Positions 49,126 to 59,848 of a stretch of 64,000 nucleotides of DNA are shown here, one piece after another. Below the pieces are notes generated by a model. That model was not told where the DNA came from. It did not search any database and saw only the letters and a list, made by a program, of their open reading frames with translations. The stretch is from Bathymodiolus brooksi (lineage: Eukaryota; Mollusca; Bivalvia; Mytilida; Modiolidae), in assembly GCA_963680875.1 (NCBI GenBank), contig OY804577.1, positions 105,473,906 through 105,537,905 on the forward strand. Direction: 5' to 3'. Each line of letters opens with the position of its first letter. Positions within the stretch are counted from its first letter, which is position 1. Made by a program: the position numbers and the translations under genes.

Positions 49126-50225
49126 GTATTGTCTGTCCTTCGATTTAAATTTTCTGATAACCTCTTTGGTATCTTCAAACTCTTCTTACCCTTCCAGAGC
49201 ATCTGAGCTCAACCCCAGTTTTTGTGGGGTTCATGGTGCATGATCGTTAGTTTTCTGTGTAGTGTTTTGTAGATCATTGTTTTTGAGTTTTTTTTTCCCA
49301 TTGTATTGTCTGTCCTTTGATTTACAGATTCTGATTACCCCTTTGGTATCTTCAAACTCTTCTTACCTTTACAGAGCATCTGAGCTCAACCCGTTTTTTG
49401 TGGGGTTCATGGTGCTTTATCGTTAGTTTTCTGTGTAGTGTTTTGTAGATCATTGCTATTGGGGTTTTTTTGGCGATTGTATTGTCTGTCCTTCGACGAT
49501 TTACGAATTCTGATAACCCTCTTGGTATCTTCAAACTCTTCTTGCCCTTACAGAGCATCTGAGCTCAACCCCAGTCTTCGTAGGGTTTATGGTGCTTGAT
49601 CGTTAGGTTTCTGTGTAGTGTTTTGTAGATCATTGCTATTGGGTTTTTTTTGTCGATTGTATTGTCCGTCCTTCGACGATTTACGAATTCTGATAACCCT
49701 CTTGGTATCTTCAAACTCTTCTTGCCCTTACAGAGCATCTGAGCTCAACCCCAGTCTTCGTAGGGTTTATGGTGCTTGATCGTTAGTTTTCTGTGTAGTG
49801 TTTTGTAGATCATTGCTATTGGGTTTTTTTTGTCGATTATATTGTGTCCTTCGACGATTTACGAATTCTGATAACCCTCTTGGTATCTTCAAACTCTTCT
49901 TGCCCTTACAAGAGCATCCGAGCTCAACCCCAGTCTTCGTAGGGTTTATGGTGCTTGATCGTTAGTTTTCTGTGCAGTGTTTTGTAGATCATTGCTATTG
50001 GGTTTTTTTTGTCGATTGTATTGTCCGTCCTTCGACGATTTACGAATTCTGATAACCCTCTTGGTATCTTCAAACTCTTCTTGCCCTTACAGAGCATCCG
50101 AGCTCAACCCCAGTCTTCGTAGGGTTTATGGTGCTTGATCGTTAGTTTTTTTTGTCCATTGTATTGTCTTTCCTTCGACATACGGATTCTGATTACCACT
50201 TTGGTATCTTCAAACTCTTCTTGTC
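49126..50225 (+). repeat. Tandem array, about 7 units of 176-180 bp, from a retroelement 3' end
   Basis: The TGTATTGTC(T/C)GTCC landmark recurs near 49126, 49302, 49479, 49659, 49839, 50018 and 50157. Units contain CTTTGGTATCTTCAAACTCT, GAGCATCTGAGCTCAACCCC, GTGGGGTTCATGGTGC, GATCGTTAGTTTTCTGTG and TTTTGTAGATCATTG. These align in order with the reverse complement of 37660-37915, the 3' flank of the reverse-transcriptase element. Middle units are most alike, so expansion is local and recent. A 68-codon frame here is periodic, not a gene. Confidence 0.88.
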
Positions 50226-50229
50226 CCTA

Positions 50230-52005
50230 TTAAAACCCCTTAAATTTAAAACCTACCAAAAGTATTGACTGTACTTTCAGCGGCTTTGATGCCATCTTCA
50301 ATTGACTGTGGTGTCTACATGGGTGCATCTTAAAACACTTTTTTTTTATAAATACTAAATTGTTAAATTATTTTAGAATTGCCTTAATACCAAATCTTCA
50401 TGAAAAAACTATTACTTTAGCAAAAAAAAAGTCACCAGAAATGAGATTTTTTTTCAAAATTATATTAAATTTACAAAAGATCCAAAACAAACAAAAATAT
50501 TAATTTTACAATTTGCCAAAAGTATTGCTGTAGGCCACTCTTACTTCTGAAAAAACAAAAATAGATTAGTATACCTGAAAAACAAAAGCTGATTAATACA
50601 TGCAATTTTTTTTGGTTTTTTTCATGCAATTTTTTTTGTTTTTTTTTGTTTTTTTTTATAAAAGCATCTCTGTTTTTGCATCTTACTATAACATCACAAA
50701 CCAACACTTGCCATACATGTATCTTTACAGGAGATCATGTTGTAGTTGGGGAAAAAATGCTAAGAGTACACATTTTTGATGTGAAATAGCCTGCATACAG
50801 GTAGTACATGATATAACTGATAACATTTTAAACCATATACATTTATATAGTTGAAATTTACAGCACACAAGTTTCAAATTTAGGGAAGAGGTCGTCTCAC
50901 ATGCATGTTGAGGTGTGAGTTGTTTATCATTGTATATAAACAGCAAACTCTAAGGATATGTAAACCACAATGATACCAAACATGTCCTTGATAGATATAC
51001 TGAAAAATATCAAACAACACATACTGTTCAGTTGACAAAAAAAAAGAACTCCTACATATACTTTATTACCATGGTTTGTGCCGTTTTAAGTCTTTCATCC
51101 TTTTTATTCTCCTTGATCATGCATTTTCAATTAGAACTAGTCTCTCAAGAACTAACACATTTGAGATCCATTCCATTAGTACTTCAAAATCCTTAATCCA
51201 TTTAATTACTGACAGTATAAAAAAGTATTGTATTTTTGGCACTATTGTGTCTTTATTAAATGTGAAACCTAGCTGGGAAAAAGTTATTTATCTATCATTC
51301 AATTCATTCATACACCCATTTCTTGCATGCTACCTATGTTAGATGTGAAACCTAACTGGGAAAAAGTTTTTATCTATCATTCATCCTTGCATACCTCCGT
51401 TTCTAGCATGCAACATTCACTCATAAACCTTATTTAATTATCAAAATTTATTTATATTGAAGTACATAAATGAACATATAATTAATTCTATGATAAATCT
51501 AATTCTAATTCAAAATGCTGATTTTTTGGGTACGAGTTCTGCTGTCCAGATCTTAAGAAGATGTTATTGATCGACTTCACACTGACACCGATCTGTTTTG
51601 AGCTATTTCATACTGGGGCAGTATGGGTATTAATTATCTATAAAGATTCTCGGAAAATCAGTATTTTCATGAGATGGGATGTGGAATCTAATGAACACGA
51701 AGAAAGAAAAATCATTTTTTACACTTAGAACTAACCAAAAGTCTAGGAATAATAGCTTTTATTAAAAAAATTATTTTAAACTTTGACGTCATTCACTTTT
51801 CCAAATGAAGGTTTGCAATATCTTAATGATGCTTACAGAAATGTAACAATATCACATACTAAATACATAATATTAATGATTAAAAACATATTTACATATT
51901 TACACACTATATACAAAAATATATTTACACTATACATATATACATAGACCTATTTACAAATAGAGTAGAAGACCTTAGACACTGGGACACCATGATCAGA
52001 TGCTT
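50230..52005. other. Gene-less AT-rich stretch
   Basis: Homopolymer-rich, with T runs near 50609-50660. TAGATGTGAAACCTAACTGG near 51340 echoes AAATGTGAAACCTAGCTGGG near 51260, a weak two-copy repeat of about 80 bp. Frames of 70-88 codons have no motif. Confidence 0.45.
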
Positions 52006-52105
52006 AAACACAAATTTAACCAAGAACAGACAAGTGGGGAGGGGGCTTTAACACAACTTTAACCAAGAACAGACAAGTGGGGAGGGGGCTTTAACACAAC
52101 TTTAA
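52006..52105. repeat. Tandem 45-bp repeat, about two copies
   Basis: AACCAAGAACAGACAAGTGG then GGAGGGGGCTTTAACACAAC occurs twice in succession. A short GGGTT pentamer run follows at about 52176-52199. Confidence 0.85.
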
Positions 52106-52720
52106 CAAAGAGTCTTAGAAACTTGGATTGGAAGAAGGAGGGGCAGATTAATACACACTAAAAGGTCTTGGAAACTGGAGTTGGGTTGGGTTGGGTTGGG
52201 AAGGGACATAAATTGACACCTTACCTAATGGTGTTCTACATTGACCTATCTGTGCTCAATATTAGGACAACCGACATAATGGCTTTATGTGATAAAGTGT
52301 CTGTAGTTTTCTGCGGACACATCGGTTTCCTCCATCAATATAACTGACTGCCATAATTGATATATTGTTGAAAGTGGCATTACATACCAAAACCCAATTG
52401 ACCTAATGGAATTCCTCAGTGTGACATTTGACCTAATGTAGCATGATCAGAAATTTAACACAACTTTAACCACCAACAGACAATATGATTTTTAGACAAA
52501 TAAAACCAAATTTTGACAATTTAAATAAATATCGGATCAAATCAGTTCTGTGAAGCAATTTTTTTTAAATAAATTATCTCCCCTTTTTTGGTTGTTTAAC
52601 CTTCATTATAAAAACATAAAAATGATTAGAAATTCCAAATCTTTGCTACAACAGACTGAACCATGATCTTTCCAAAGTGATTTCAAAATTGCAACCCCTT
52701 TTTGAATTTAGAAATTTTGT
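52106..52720. other. Intergenic stretch with SINE 3' fragment
   Basis: 52320-52395 holds a degraded plus-strand SINE core and tail (CATCGGTTTCCTCCATCAA then TGATATATTGTTGAAAGTGG). The remainder is AT-rich and lies downstream of the stop of the minus-strand exon at 52724. No AATAAA on the minus strand was seen in the first 240 bp after the stop. Confidence 0.5.
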
Positions 52721-52723
52721 CCC

Positions 52724-53264
52724 TTAAAAGAAAACATGCCCGTCATTGACAATCATATTGCAGACAGCAAGAGCAGCCCTAAAACACCACCGAGTCCAAC
52801 CTCTCTGGGGAGCAGGGGCAACAGGAACAACTGGGATGTCTATGGCCTCAAAAACCTGCTCTGCTGCCACAACCTCCAAAGCGACACAGGGCGCTTCAGC
52901 TACCACCTCCTGGCCTATAGCAGCCATTGTTTCATCATCTACATCTGCTGAATTAACAGCTGGTGTAGACAATGAAAAAAATCTGACTACAGGGGAAACC
53001 ACCACGGGATTCTGCAAATCCCGTGGTAGTTCAGGGAGGGTAGCCTCCACTGGTACAAACACGGGTGTCTGCACCACTGGTACAAACACGGGTGTCTGCA
53101 CCACTGGTACAAACACGGGTGTCTGTACCACTGGTACAGGCTCGGGAGCTTGTACCAGAACCCTGGGACGCCTTGTCCGAACTGGAAGGTCCTCGGCCTT
53201 AAACTCTGGGGCTAGCCCCAACTTACGCCTCGAGCGTCTTTCACCCTCACGGACAGGTTTCACC
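52724..53264 (-). CDS. Probable terminal coding exon of an unrecognised host gene, with 9-residue repeats
   Basis: On the minus strand a T-rich tract and CAG (AG at 53266-53265) form a good 3' splice site. The exon then stays open for about 180 codons to TAA at 52724, entering at the third codon position. The protein begins VKPVREGERRSRRKLGLAP, is basic and arginine-rich, then has three copies of FVPVVQTPV (a 27-bp DNA repeat near 53040-53130). An Ala/Val/Glu-rich stretch follows, and it ends CNMIVNDGHVFF. Its GC content is clearly above the surrounding DNA, which supports selection for coding. I recognise no domain and cannot give a function. Upstream exons were not found in the next kilobase. 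A plus-strand frame (52746-53306) is also open, probably because of base composition. A repetitive or transposon-derived origin is not excluded. Confidence 0.6.
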
Positions 53265-54060
53265 CTGAAAAAAAAATTAATTGTTAAGCAAACTGTCAAA
53301 CTGTGAAGATTAAATGGATATTGCATTTAAAAGTTTATATATCAAATTTACATATAAGAATAACATACAATTGATGACTTCTGAGACAGACACAGATTTT
53401 TTAACACGAAACAATGGCAGCTGTCACACCCAATACCAGCAAAGTATTGACTAATGTCATTATGATTTTCTTGTAAATTTTGTGGGGGGAGCGAGGAGTG
53501 ATAGATCTTGTTTTAATGAAAATAAAATGCTTTATATACGGGTAATGATGTAATTGTTTCTTTTTCCTTTTTAAACTCTAGGGAGGGGGCATTGAAAAAA
53601 AACTTTAGGAATTTTTGTCAAAATGCTGGTCTAACTACTACACATTTAGGACATTTCTAAGAGTAAAAATCTAAGTGTTATTGACTTTCAACGTACTCTA
53701 ACATTCTCAGAGAAGTGTTTATGTTCTAACATGGTCAAACAACAGTTGTCCATGTCTTTATTATGAACATTTAAAGACCTCAGCTTTGCCTTGGTTTTAA
53801 ATGTGCATAAAACATGGAGTCTTTGTTTAACCCATACATAATTAAATAATTTCCTGGGCACATAATAAAACAAGAATTTATTGTCTTCAATAGATATCTG
53901 TTCACCAGATAGATGATTTTTTGTCTCTAAAAATTGATGTTGTATATTGCTAACAGAGCTCATTCTGGGATTTGAGAAAAATGGTCTAGTGGCCACTCCT
54001 ATTAAAAAAGTGGGCAATTAAAAATTAGATTTGAGCCAATGCATTAAACCAAACAAATGA
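53265..54060. other. Putative intron or intergenic DNA upstream of the minus-strand exon
   Basis: AT-rich. A 109-codon minus-strand frame (54017-53688) ends AGAGTACGTTGA. GTACGT could be a splice donor, but the reading phase would not match the exon at 53264, so I do not join them. Confidence 0.4.
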
Positions 54061-54068
54061 GTCTATTT

Positions 54069-54366
54069 GAGTGAGTGAGTGATTGTTTAACACCAATTCA
54101 GCAATTTTTCAGCTATAGCGAGAACAAGTTAATTTTCAATGTCATGATGATGAGGTCTGCTTTGCTCTAGACCAACACGTTGAGTTGGATTTTTATAGTG
54201 CTAGCTCACTGAAACAATAGCCCGTGGGTAGACATGTCGCTCCACTCGGACACATTTTTCTGATTCCGAGCCAACCAGTCTTTGCTCTTATTCCTTAATG
54301 CAGTGTGTTCATTAACCCATGATCTACCACACTCGAGCGAGCACGCTAACCATTACACCATGTGAG
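54069..54366 (-). mobile_element. tRNA-headed SINE, second family
   Basis: Inverted tail GTGAGTGATTGTTTAACACC then AATTCAGCAATTTTTCAGCT; body CTAGACCAACACGTTGAG and ATGTCGCTCCACTCGGACAC; head ending GCTAACCATTACACCATGTG. The B-box area is decayed (ACCCATGATCTACCACAC). Confidence 0.8.
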
Positions 54367-54374
54367 CTAAACAA

Positions 54375-54820
54375 TGAACTGAACCTGCCTTAAAGGGAAT
54401 AAATAGATTTTAACATCAACTATAGTAAAACCCCATTTCTGAGGATGATCAGGGAACTCCACGCAAACGACATTACATAGTGCGATGCATGCAAATATTA
54501 TTTACAAACGTTGATTTTTGTATGTCATGTTTGTATCATGAAAGATTGTTTCTATAAGTTATGATAAATTATCATTGTTTATTTATAATTTTTTATCCGT
54601 TAACAACCACCATCGGTAAATTTGTCATTCTATTTCCAATGGTCATTATAAACATTATGTCTCTGTCCATACTTATATACTTGGCGGTTTAACACGGTTT
54701 GACTACAAATCAGAATAGAAATTTATATTTGAAATTTTATATATACCTGTACAATGTACTTGTATGAGAATTATTTAATAAATAAAAGGGAATTTGAATG
54801 CAGATATAAGATTTTCAACA
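54375..54820. repeat. Sequence duplicated at 61400-61550, with extra inserted segment
   Basis: AACTGAACCTGCCTTAAAG, ATAGATTTTAACATCAACTA, GATATTTGAAATTT-like and GTACTTGTATGA blocks recur in order at 61400-61550. About 280 bp (54425-54708) is absent there. Its edges (TAGTAAAACC and GGTTTGACTA) are weak inverted repeats, so it may be a separate insertion. Confidence 0.65.
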
Positions 54821-54841
54821 TACAGTCAAACCTATATTAAA

Positions 54842-55126
54842 GGGATATTAAAGCTCGTTTTAACATATATTTTTTCAACTTGTGACGAAGGTTGTTTCTT
54901 TAAATAATTGTAAATTAAAAGGGTCGAAATGAATTTTTGTCCAGAAAGCAAAAATTCAATTATTGTAAAGACTGCAAGATATGACAGAATTATCAACGAA
55001 TTATGTCACTTTTACAAAGTTCCATTGATAAAAACCGGGTTAATGTTTCATAAATATCATTTATTGAACCAATTGCAAGTTTTCATGAGATACAAAAAAT
55101 TACCAAAATCAGCTTTAATATATCCC
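54842..55126. mobile_element. 285-bp MITE
   Basis: The left end GGGATATTAAAGCTCGTTTT and the inverted right end GGGATATATTAAAGCTGATT match. The paralogue at 61570 lacks this segment (TATTAAGAGTCACCTTTGGG). The 78-codon frame inside it is not called as a gene. Target duplication is unclear. Confidence 0.72.
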
Positions 55127-56026
55127 TTGTCAACTTTGGGACCAAAAAAAATAGTGGCCTTATAAAACTACAGGCTCAGTAGGCTGAGCCTGTGTCGTTC
55201 ACCTGTCATTCGGTTTTGAGGAAACCATATACAGAACCTTCCATAGATGCTTCCTACCAAGTTTTGTTTCATTTGGTTATGCGGTTCAGAAAAGATTTTT
55301 TATAAATCGACCAATCAGAAACAAGAATTGCCTGTAGTGGCCATGTTTGTAAAGGGATCTGGATGAAATGAGTCATCCTTATAGAGGACTTTCCCTTGAT
55401 GCTTCCTATTAAGTTTCGGTTCATTTGGCCATGCGATTTGAGATTTTTTTTAGAAATCGACCAATCAGAAACAATAATTGCCTGTAGCGGCCATGTTTGT
55501 TAATGGATCCGGATGAAATGAGCAATCTTTATAGAGGACCTTCCATTGAGGCTTCCTATCAAGATTCGGCTCATTTGGCAAAGCGATTTCAAGGGAGAAG
55601 ATTTTTCAGAAATTGACCAATTGGAAACAAAAATCACCTGTGGCGGCCATATTTGTTACAGATCGGGACGAAATGAGCAATCTCTATGGAGGACCTTCCA
55701 TAGATGTTTCCTACCAAGTGTCGATTCATTTGACCAAGCGGTTTCAGAGGAGAAGATTTTTAGAAATGTACCAATCAGAAACAAGAATTGCCTGTGGCGG
55801 CGATGTTTACTCACAAAATCAGGACGAAATGGGCAATCTTTATAGAGGACCTTCCATAGATGCTTCCTACCAAGTTTTGGTTCATTTGTCCAAGCGGTTT
55901 CAGTGCAGAAGATTTTTTTAGAAATCAACCAATCAGAAACAAGACTCTCCTGTGGTGGCCATGTTTGTGACGGATCGAGACGAAATGAGCATCTTTATAG
56001 AGGACCTTCCATAGATGCTTCCTACC

Positions 56027-56041
56027 AAGTTTATGTTTATT
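56027..56041. repeat. LINE target-site duplication, left copy
   Basis: AAGTTTATGTTTATT, identical to 60171-60185. Confidence 0.9.
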
Positions 56042-56042
56042 C

Positions 56043-56228
56043 CACGATGACATTACTCAACGTAACCTTGGACTTATGGCAAGATTGAAAAACACTGAAA
56101 AGTTTGAAAATGTTTGGTTCTATAACTGCAATGTGTATGCGAAACCAGAAGGTAAAAGTAGAATCAGATACGATCTTTTTGACAATATTGATGAGAAATT
56201 GAAAAAGAAGTTGAAAGAGGGCAATTAA
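56043..56228 (+). pseudogene. LINE ORF1 C-terminal remnant
   Basis: A frame open from the element's first base to TAA at 56226-56228, about 61 residues. It begins HDDITQRNLGLMARLKNTEK and ends with a lysine-rich IDEKLKKKLKEGN. DD(I/L)T...L...A..., aromatic and basic positions, and a following NVYAKPEGK-like segment resemble the C-terminal part of ORF1 proteins of L1/Tx1-type LINEs. The N-terminal part is lost to 5' truncation, so there is no start codon. The identification rests on position and weak similarity. Confidence 0.65.
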
Positions 56229-56744
56229 TGAACATGCATAATTAAAATTCTTTTCTTAAACTGAAATATTAAAAATTATTTTTTCGTTCATTAAGGAAAA
56301 TGTTTTTTTTTTTTTTTTTGATAAATGCTATCAAGATCAAGATTTCATTGTTTAAAATCAACAACAACAAATATTAATAACAACAAAAGTTGAGGAGTTT
56401 TGATTCTTTTTTTTTTTCTTTCTAACTATGAATTTTTACTTGAAAATATGAAATAAAAAAATCATTAATCAAACATGAAAACTTATATTCATAAATGGGA
56501 GATAACTCATAGTTATTTGAAAAATTATTGAATTCAATTAACATGTGATATGATTCTTATCTTTTAAAAAAAAATATATGCCATGCTGTTAAAAACAAAG
56601 ATTGGTAAATGAATACTGGTCTTAAAAAAACCAGACATCTTATGTTTATATGTGTGTATGTTTGTGTACTTCTTATGTGTTACAATTGTATATTATTTTC
56701 ATTAATTAACCTGTTCCTATGGTTTATAAAACTGCTTTTCTTTT

Positions 56745-57080
56745 ATGATCATGGATGATAATGTAACAGTATTGTCAATGAATGTGAGGGGACTTTTTTC
56801 AAACTCAAAAAAGAGGGCAGATGTATTTGATTGGGCCAAAAGTAAACATGCATCCATTGTGTGTTTTCAGGAAACACACAGTAATAATAATATAGAAAAA
56901 TATTGGGAGGATGAATGGGGAAATAAATGTGTTTTCAGTCACCATGACAGTAAAAGTGCAGGTGTTTGTGTTATGTTTAAAAAAGGTCTTGATTTTGTAA
57001 TTCATAATTCTGAAATTGACAGAAATCTAGAGAAGAAAAGAGTCTATATCGTACACTTGAAAATGATATACAAAATTTAG
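56745..57080 (+). pseudogene. LINE APE-type endonuclease, N-terminal part only
   Basis: 111 codons beginning MIMDDNVTVLSMNVRG. VLSMNVRG carries the first catalytic Asn, and IVCFQETH the catalytic Glu, of exonuclease/endonuclease/phosphatase-fold LINE nucleases. SAGVCVMFKK continues the fold. The later catalytic motifs (Y..., GDFN-like, SDH) are absent. From about 57020 the downstream frame reads REEKSLYRTLENDIQNLENI, which belongs to the linker before the reverse transcriptase. About 130-140 residues of the nuclease have therefore been removed at a junction near 57017-57040, with a change of frame. The nuclease cannot be active. Confidence 0.85.
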
Positions 57081-57088
57081 AAAATATT

Positions 57089-59848
57089 ATGAATTCCTCC
57101 CCAGATGATGTGACTCAAGCTTCCTTAGTACACAAACAATTAGAATTAGGGAATAAACGACAACAAAAGATTGAAGGAATACTCCTTAGATCACGGGCTA
57201 ACTGGCATGAGAATGGTGAAAAGTGCTCAGAGTACTTTTGTAAACTAGAAAAGAAAAATTTTATAAAAAAGACTATCACTGAACTTATAGATGAAAATGG
57301 CCAACATATTACAGATCCATCAGAAATCCTTCTTGAACAACAACATTTTTATAAAACTCTATATTCAAGTAGGAATATCAATGATTATGACGAGTCATTC
57401 TTTAATCATGACATTAAACTTACAGAGGATCAAAAAGACCTATGTGAGGGAAACTTAACTTTCAAGGAATGTGCGGAGTCATTAAAATTTATGATAAATG
57501 GAAAAAGTCCTGGATCTGATGGATACACTGTTGATTTTTATAAGTTCTTTTGGAAAGATATTGGTCCATTTGTTTTTCGGTCTCTTTTCTATGGATACAA
57601 TTCTGGTAAATTTTCAGAATTCCAATATCAAAGTGTTATTACCTGCATTCCTAAGGAAGGAAAAGACAGACAATATATTGGTAATTGGCGACCTATTAGT
57701 CTTTTAAATACTGATATCAAAATAGCTTCTGCAGCATTAGCTAACAGACTTAGACCCGTTTTACCTTTCATCATAAGTGATACACAAAAGGGCTTCATGA
57801 AAGACAGATTTATGGGTGAGAACACACGCCTTTTATATGATTTAATGCACTATCTTGAGGAAAATAATAAGACAGGCCTTTTATTACTTGTTGATTTTGA
57901 AAAGGCATTCGATTCAATCGAATGGTTATTTTTGAAAAAAGCATTGAATAGCTTCAATTTTGGACCCTCCTTATGTAAATGGTTTGAAACATTATACTCT
58001 AGTGCATCCAGCTGTGTTATTAATAATGGACACTTGTCCCACTTTTTTAATTTAGAAAGAGGCTGCCGACAAGGTGACCCTCTTTCTCCTTACCTATTTA
58101 TTATTGGTGTTGAGTTATTATCTTTGAAATTGAAAAGAAACCCTGATATTCAGGGAATTACTATTAATGATGATGAAACACTATTGAGTCAGTATGCAGA
58201 TGACACATTCTTAATTCTAGATGGGAGGGAAATATCCTTAAAGGAAACACTCTCATGTTTTGAATCATTTTACAAAGCCTCAGGGTTAAAAGTGAATGCT
58301 TCTAAAACAAAAGCAGTATGGGTGGGAAACAAAAAATATTCAGATCTTATTCTATGTCCTGAATCAAACCTTCATTGGTCACATTCAAATTTTAAACTTT
58401 TGGGGATTGAATTTTCTTTAGACTTGAACCATATTACAGAAATTAATTTTTCAAAGAAGATTAAGGAGGTCTCTGCAATTTTAAAGAGCTGGCAACATAG
58501 AAAACTTACATTAATGGGGAAAATTACAGTTATAAAATCTCTTGCTCTCTCAAAATTAGTTCACTTACTGACTGCATTGCCAAACCTAACACAGTCTAGG
58601 TTAAATGAATTAACTTCATTATTTTATAACTTCATATGGAATAATAAACCAGATCGTGTTAAGCGTAATACATTGATTGGTGATATCACTCAAGGTGGGC
58701 TTAATATGATACATATCCATTCTTTTAATATTTATCTAAAACTTAGTTGGATAAAAAGACTCCTGACTAATCCAGAGGGTAAATGGCAGAAGTTATTTTT
58801 AACTGACCTTAAACAGTATGGTGGTGAAAGAGTTTTATATCTACAGAAAGAAAAGCTTAGAGAAATTTCTGTTAGTTTAAAAAACCCTTTCTGGAGTGAT
58901 GTTTTACTTTGTCTCAGTGAAGCAAAACCACATACTGATTCTTCTGTTAATGACACTTTATCATTAGATATTTTGAATTTTTCTTCTTTAGATGATTTTC
59001 CATATTACTTATTATGGAAAAACAGAGGTGTGCAGTTTGTGAGTGATCTTATTAATCATGAAAATAAGCAATTTTATAGTTTTGAGCAAATTCAAGAGAA
59101 ATTAGAAACTAACAATTTCCTGATGTTTTATAGATTGATTGCTAGAATTCCGAAAGCTTTCAAAGATTGCTTAAAAGAAAACCTTTTAGATATTCATTTT
59201 GATACACATGATACAACTGATACTTTTGTAAAAAAAATTGTATCTAATAAAAAAGCTAAATTTATATACAGAAGTCTTATAGATAATATTGTCCAAAATC
59301 CAACTGACAAATTTTTGAAATGGGAAAAATTGTTGGATATAGAGATTACTGATTGGTCAGAATATTTTGTAATTATGAAAAGATCATGCAGAGACACCTA
59401 TTTGAGAAACTTTCAGTTTAAATTTCTGCATAGGATTATAGCTACGAATTCATTTTTGTATAAAATAAAATTAAAAGATACACACTTATGTACCTTTTGT
59501 AAAGCAAATGATGAAACCATTGAACATTTGTTCTTTGATTGTCCTATATCTTATCGATTGTGGCAATTTATTTCGAACAGATTTAAACTATATTTTGTTA
59601 ATTTTGTTTTGAACAAAGAAAACATTTTCCTTGGCTGTAAAGATGAAAGTTTATTGCTGAATTTATTGATAATACTTACAAAAAACTATATTTACAAATG
59701 CAAACTCAATGAAGCAAAGCCAAATACAATTGAGTTAAAAAATAAGATTAAGAAGTATCAATCTTTTGATCAGTATATAGCAAAGAAAAATAATACGGTT
59801 CAAGCCTATGAAAAATTTTGGGCACCTATATATATCATCCTAAATTAA
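57089..59848 (+). CDS. LINE ORF2 reverse-transcriptase region (919 codons, open)
   Basis: An uninterrupted frame from ATG at 57089, though the natural protein would start upstream in the endonuclease. Reverse-transcriptase motifs in order: GKSPGSDGYTVDFYK (about 138-152), PKEGKDRQYIGNWRPISLLN (188-207), DTQKGFMKDRFMGENTR (231-247), LLVDFEKAFDSIEW with the first catalytic Asp (266-279), GCRQGDPLSPYLF (325-337) and the catalytic YADD box (369-372). A C-terminal zinc-knuckle-like C-x2-C-x8-H-x4-C lies at residues 801-818. The motif style fits the Tx1 branch of L1-like LINEs. The enzyme would copy element RNA at a nicked target. Lacking the nuclease, this copy could act only at pre-existing breaks or in trans. 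No stops or frameshifts were found, suggesting a fairly young copy. Confidence 0.93.
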   Translation: MNSSPDDVTQASLVHKQLELGNKRQQKIEGILLRSRANWHENGEKCSEYFCKLEKKNFIKKTITELIDENGQHITDPSEILLEQQHFYKTLYSSRNINDYDESFFNHDIKLTEDQKDLCEGNLTFKECAESLKFMINGKSPGSDGYTVDFYKFFWKDIGPFVFRSLFYGYNSGKFSEFQYQSVITCIPKEGKDRQYIGNWRPISLLNTDIKIASAALANRLRPVLPFIISDTQKGFMKDRFMGENTRLLYDLMHYLEENNKTGLLLLVDFEKAFDSIEWLFLKKALNSFNFGPSLCKWFETLYSSASSCVINNGHLSHFFNLERGCRQGDPLSPYLFIIGVELLSLKLKRNPDIQGITINDDETLLSQYADDTFLILDGREISLKETLSCFESFYKASGLKVNASKTKAVWVGNKKYSDLILCPESNLHWSHSNFKLLGIEFSLDLNHITEINFSKKIKEVSAILKSWQHRKLTLMGKITVIKSLALSKLVHLLTALPNLTQSRLNELTSLFYNFIWNNKPDRVKRNTLIGDITQGGLNMIHIHSFNIYLKLSWIKRLLTNPEGKWQKLFLTDLKQYGGERVLYLQKEKLREISVSLKNPFWSDVLLCLSEAKPHTDSSVNDTLSLDILNFSSLDDFPYYLLWKNRGVQFVSDLINHENKQFYSFEQIQEKLETNNFLMFYRLIARIPKAFKDCLKENLLDIHFDTHDTTDTFVKKIVSNKKAKFIYRSLIDNIVQNPTDKFLKWEKLLDIEITDWSEYFVIMKRSCRDTYLRNFQFKFLHRIIATNSFLYKIKLKDTHLCTFCKANDETIEHLFFDCPISYRLWQFISNRFKLYFVNFVLNKENIFLGCKDESLLLNLLIILTKNYIYKCKLNEAKPNTIELKNKIKKYQSFDQYIAKKNNTVQAYEKFWAPIYIILN

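Noticed and set aside
52746..53306. 186-codon plus-strand frame as the coding strand
   Set aside because: The minus strand has a clear acceptor site and a more protein-like composition. The plus frame is Thr/Gly/Ser-rich, as expected from the antisense of the repeats.
53688..54017. 109-codon minus-strand frame as an upstream exon of the 52724-53264 exon
   Set aside because: The only plausible donor (GTACGT) leaves the wrong phase, and no domain or composition signal supports it.
55546..55928. Overlapping open frames of about 90-102 codons on both strands
   Set aside because: They are read-through of the 152-bp Helentron core repeats, with the same phrases repeated in each frame.
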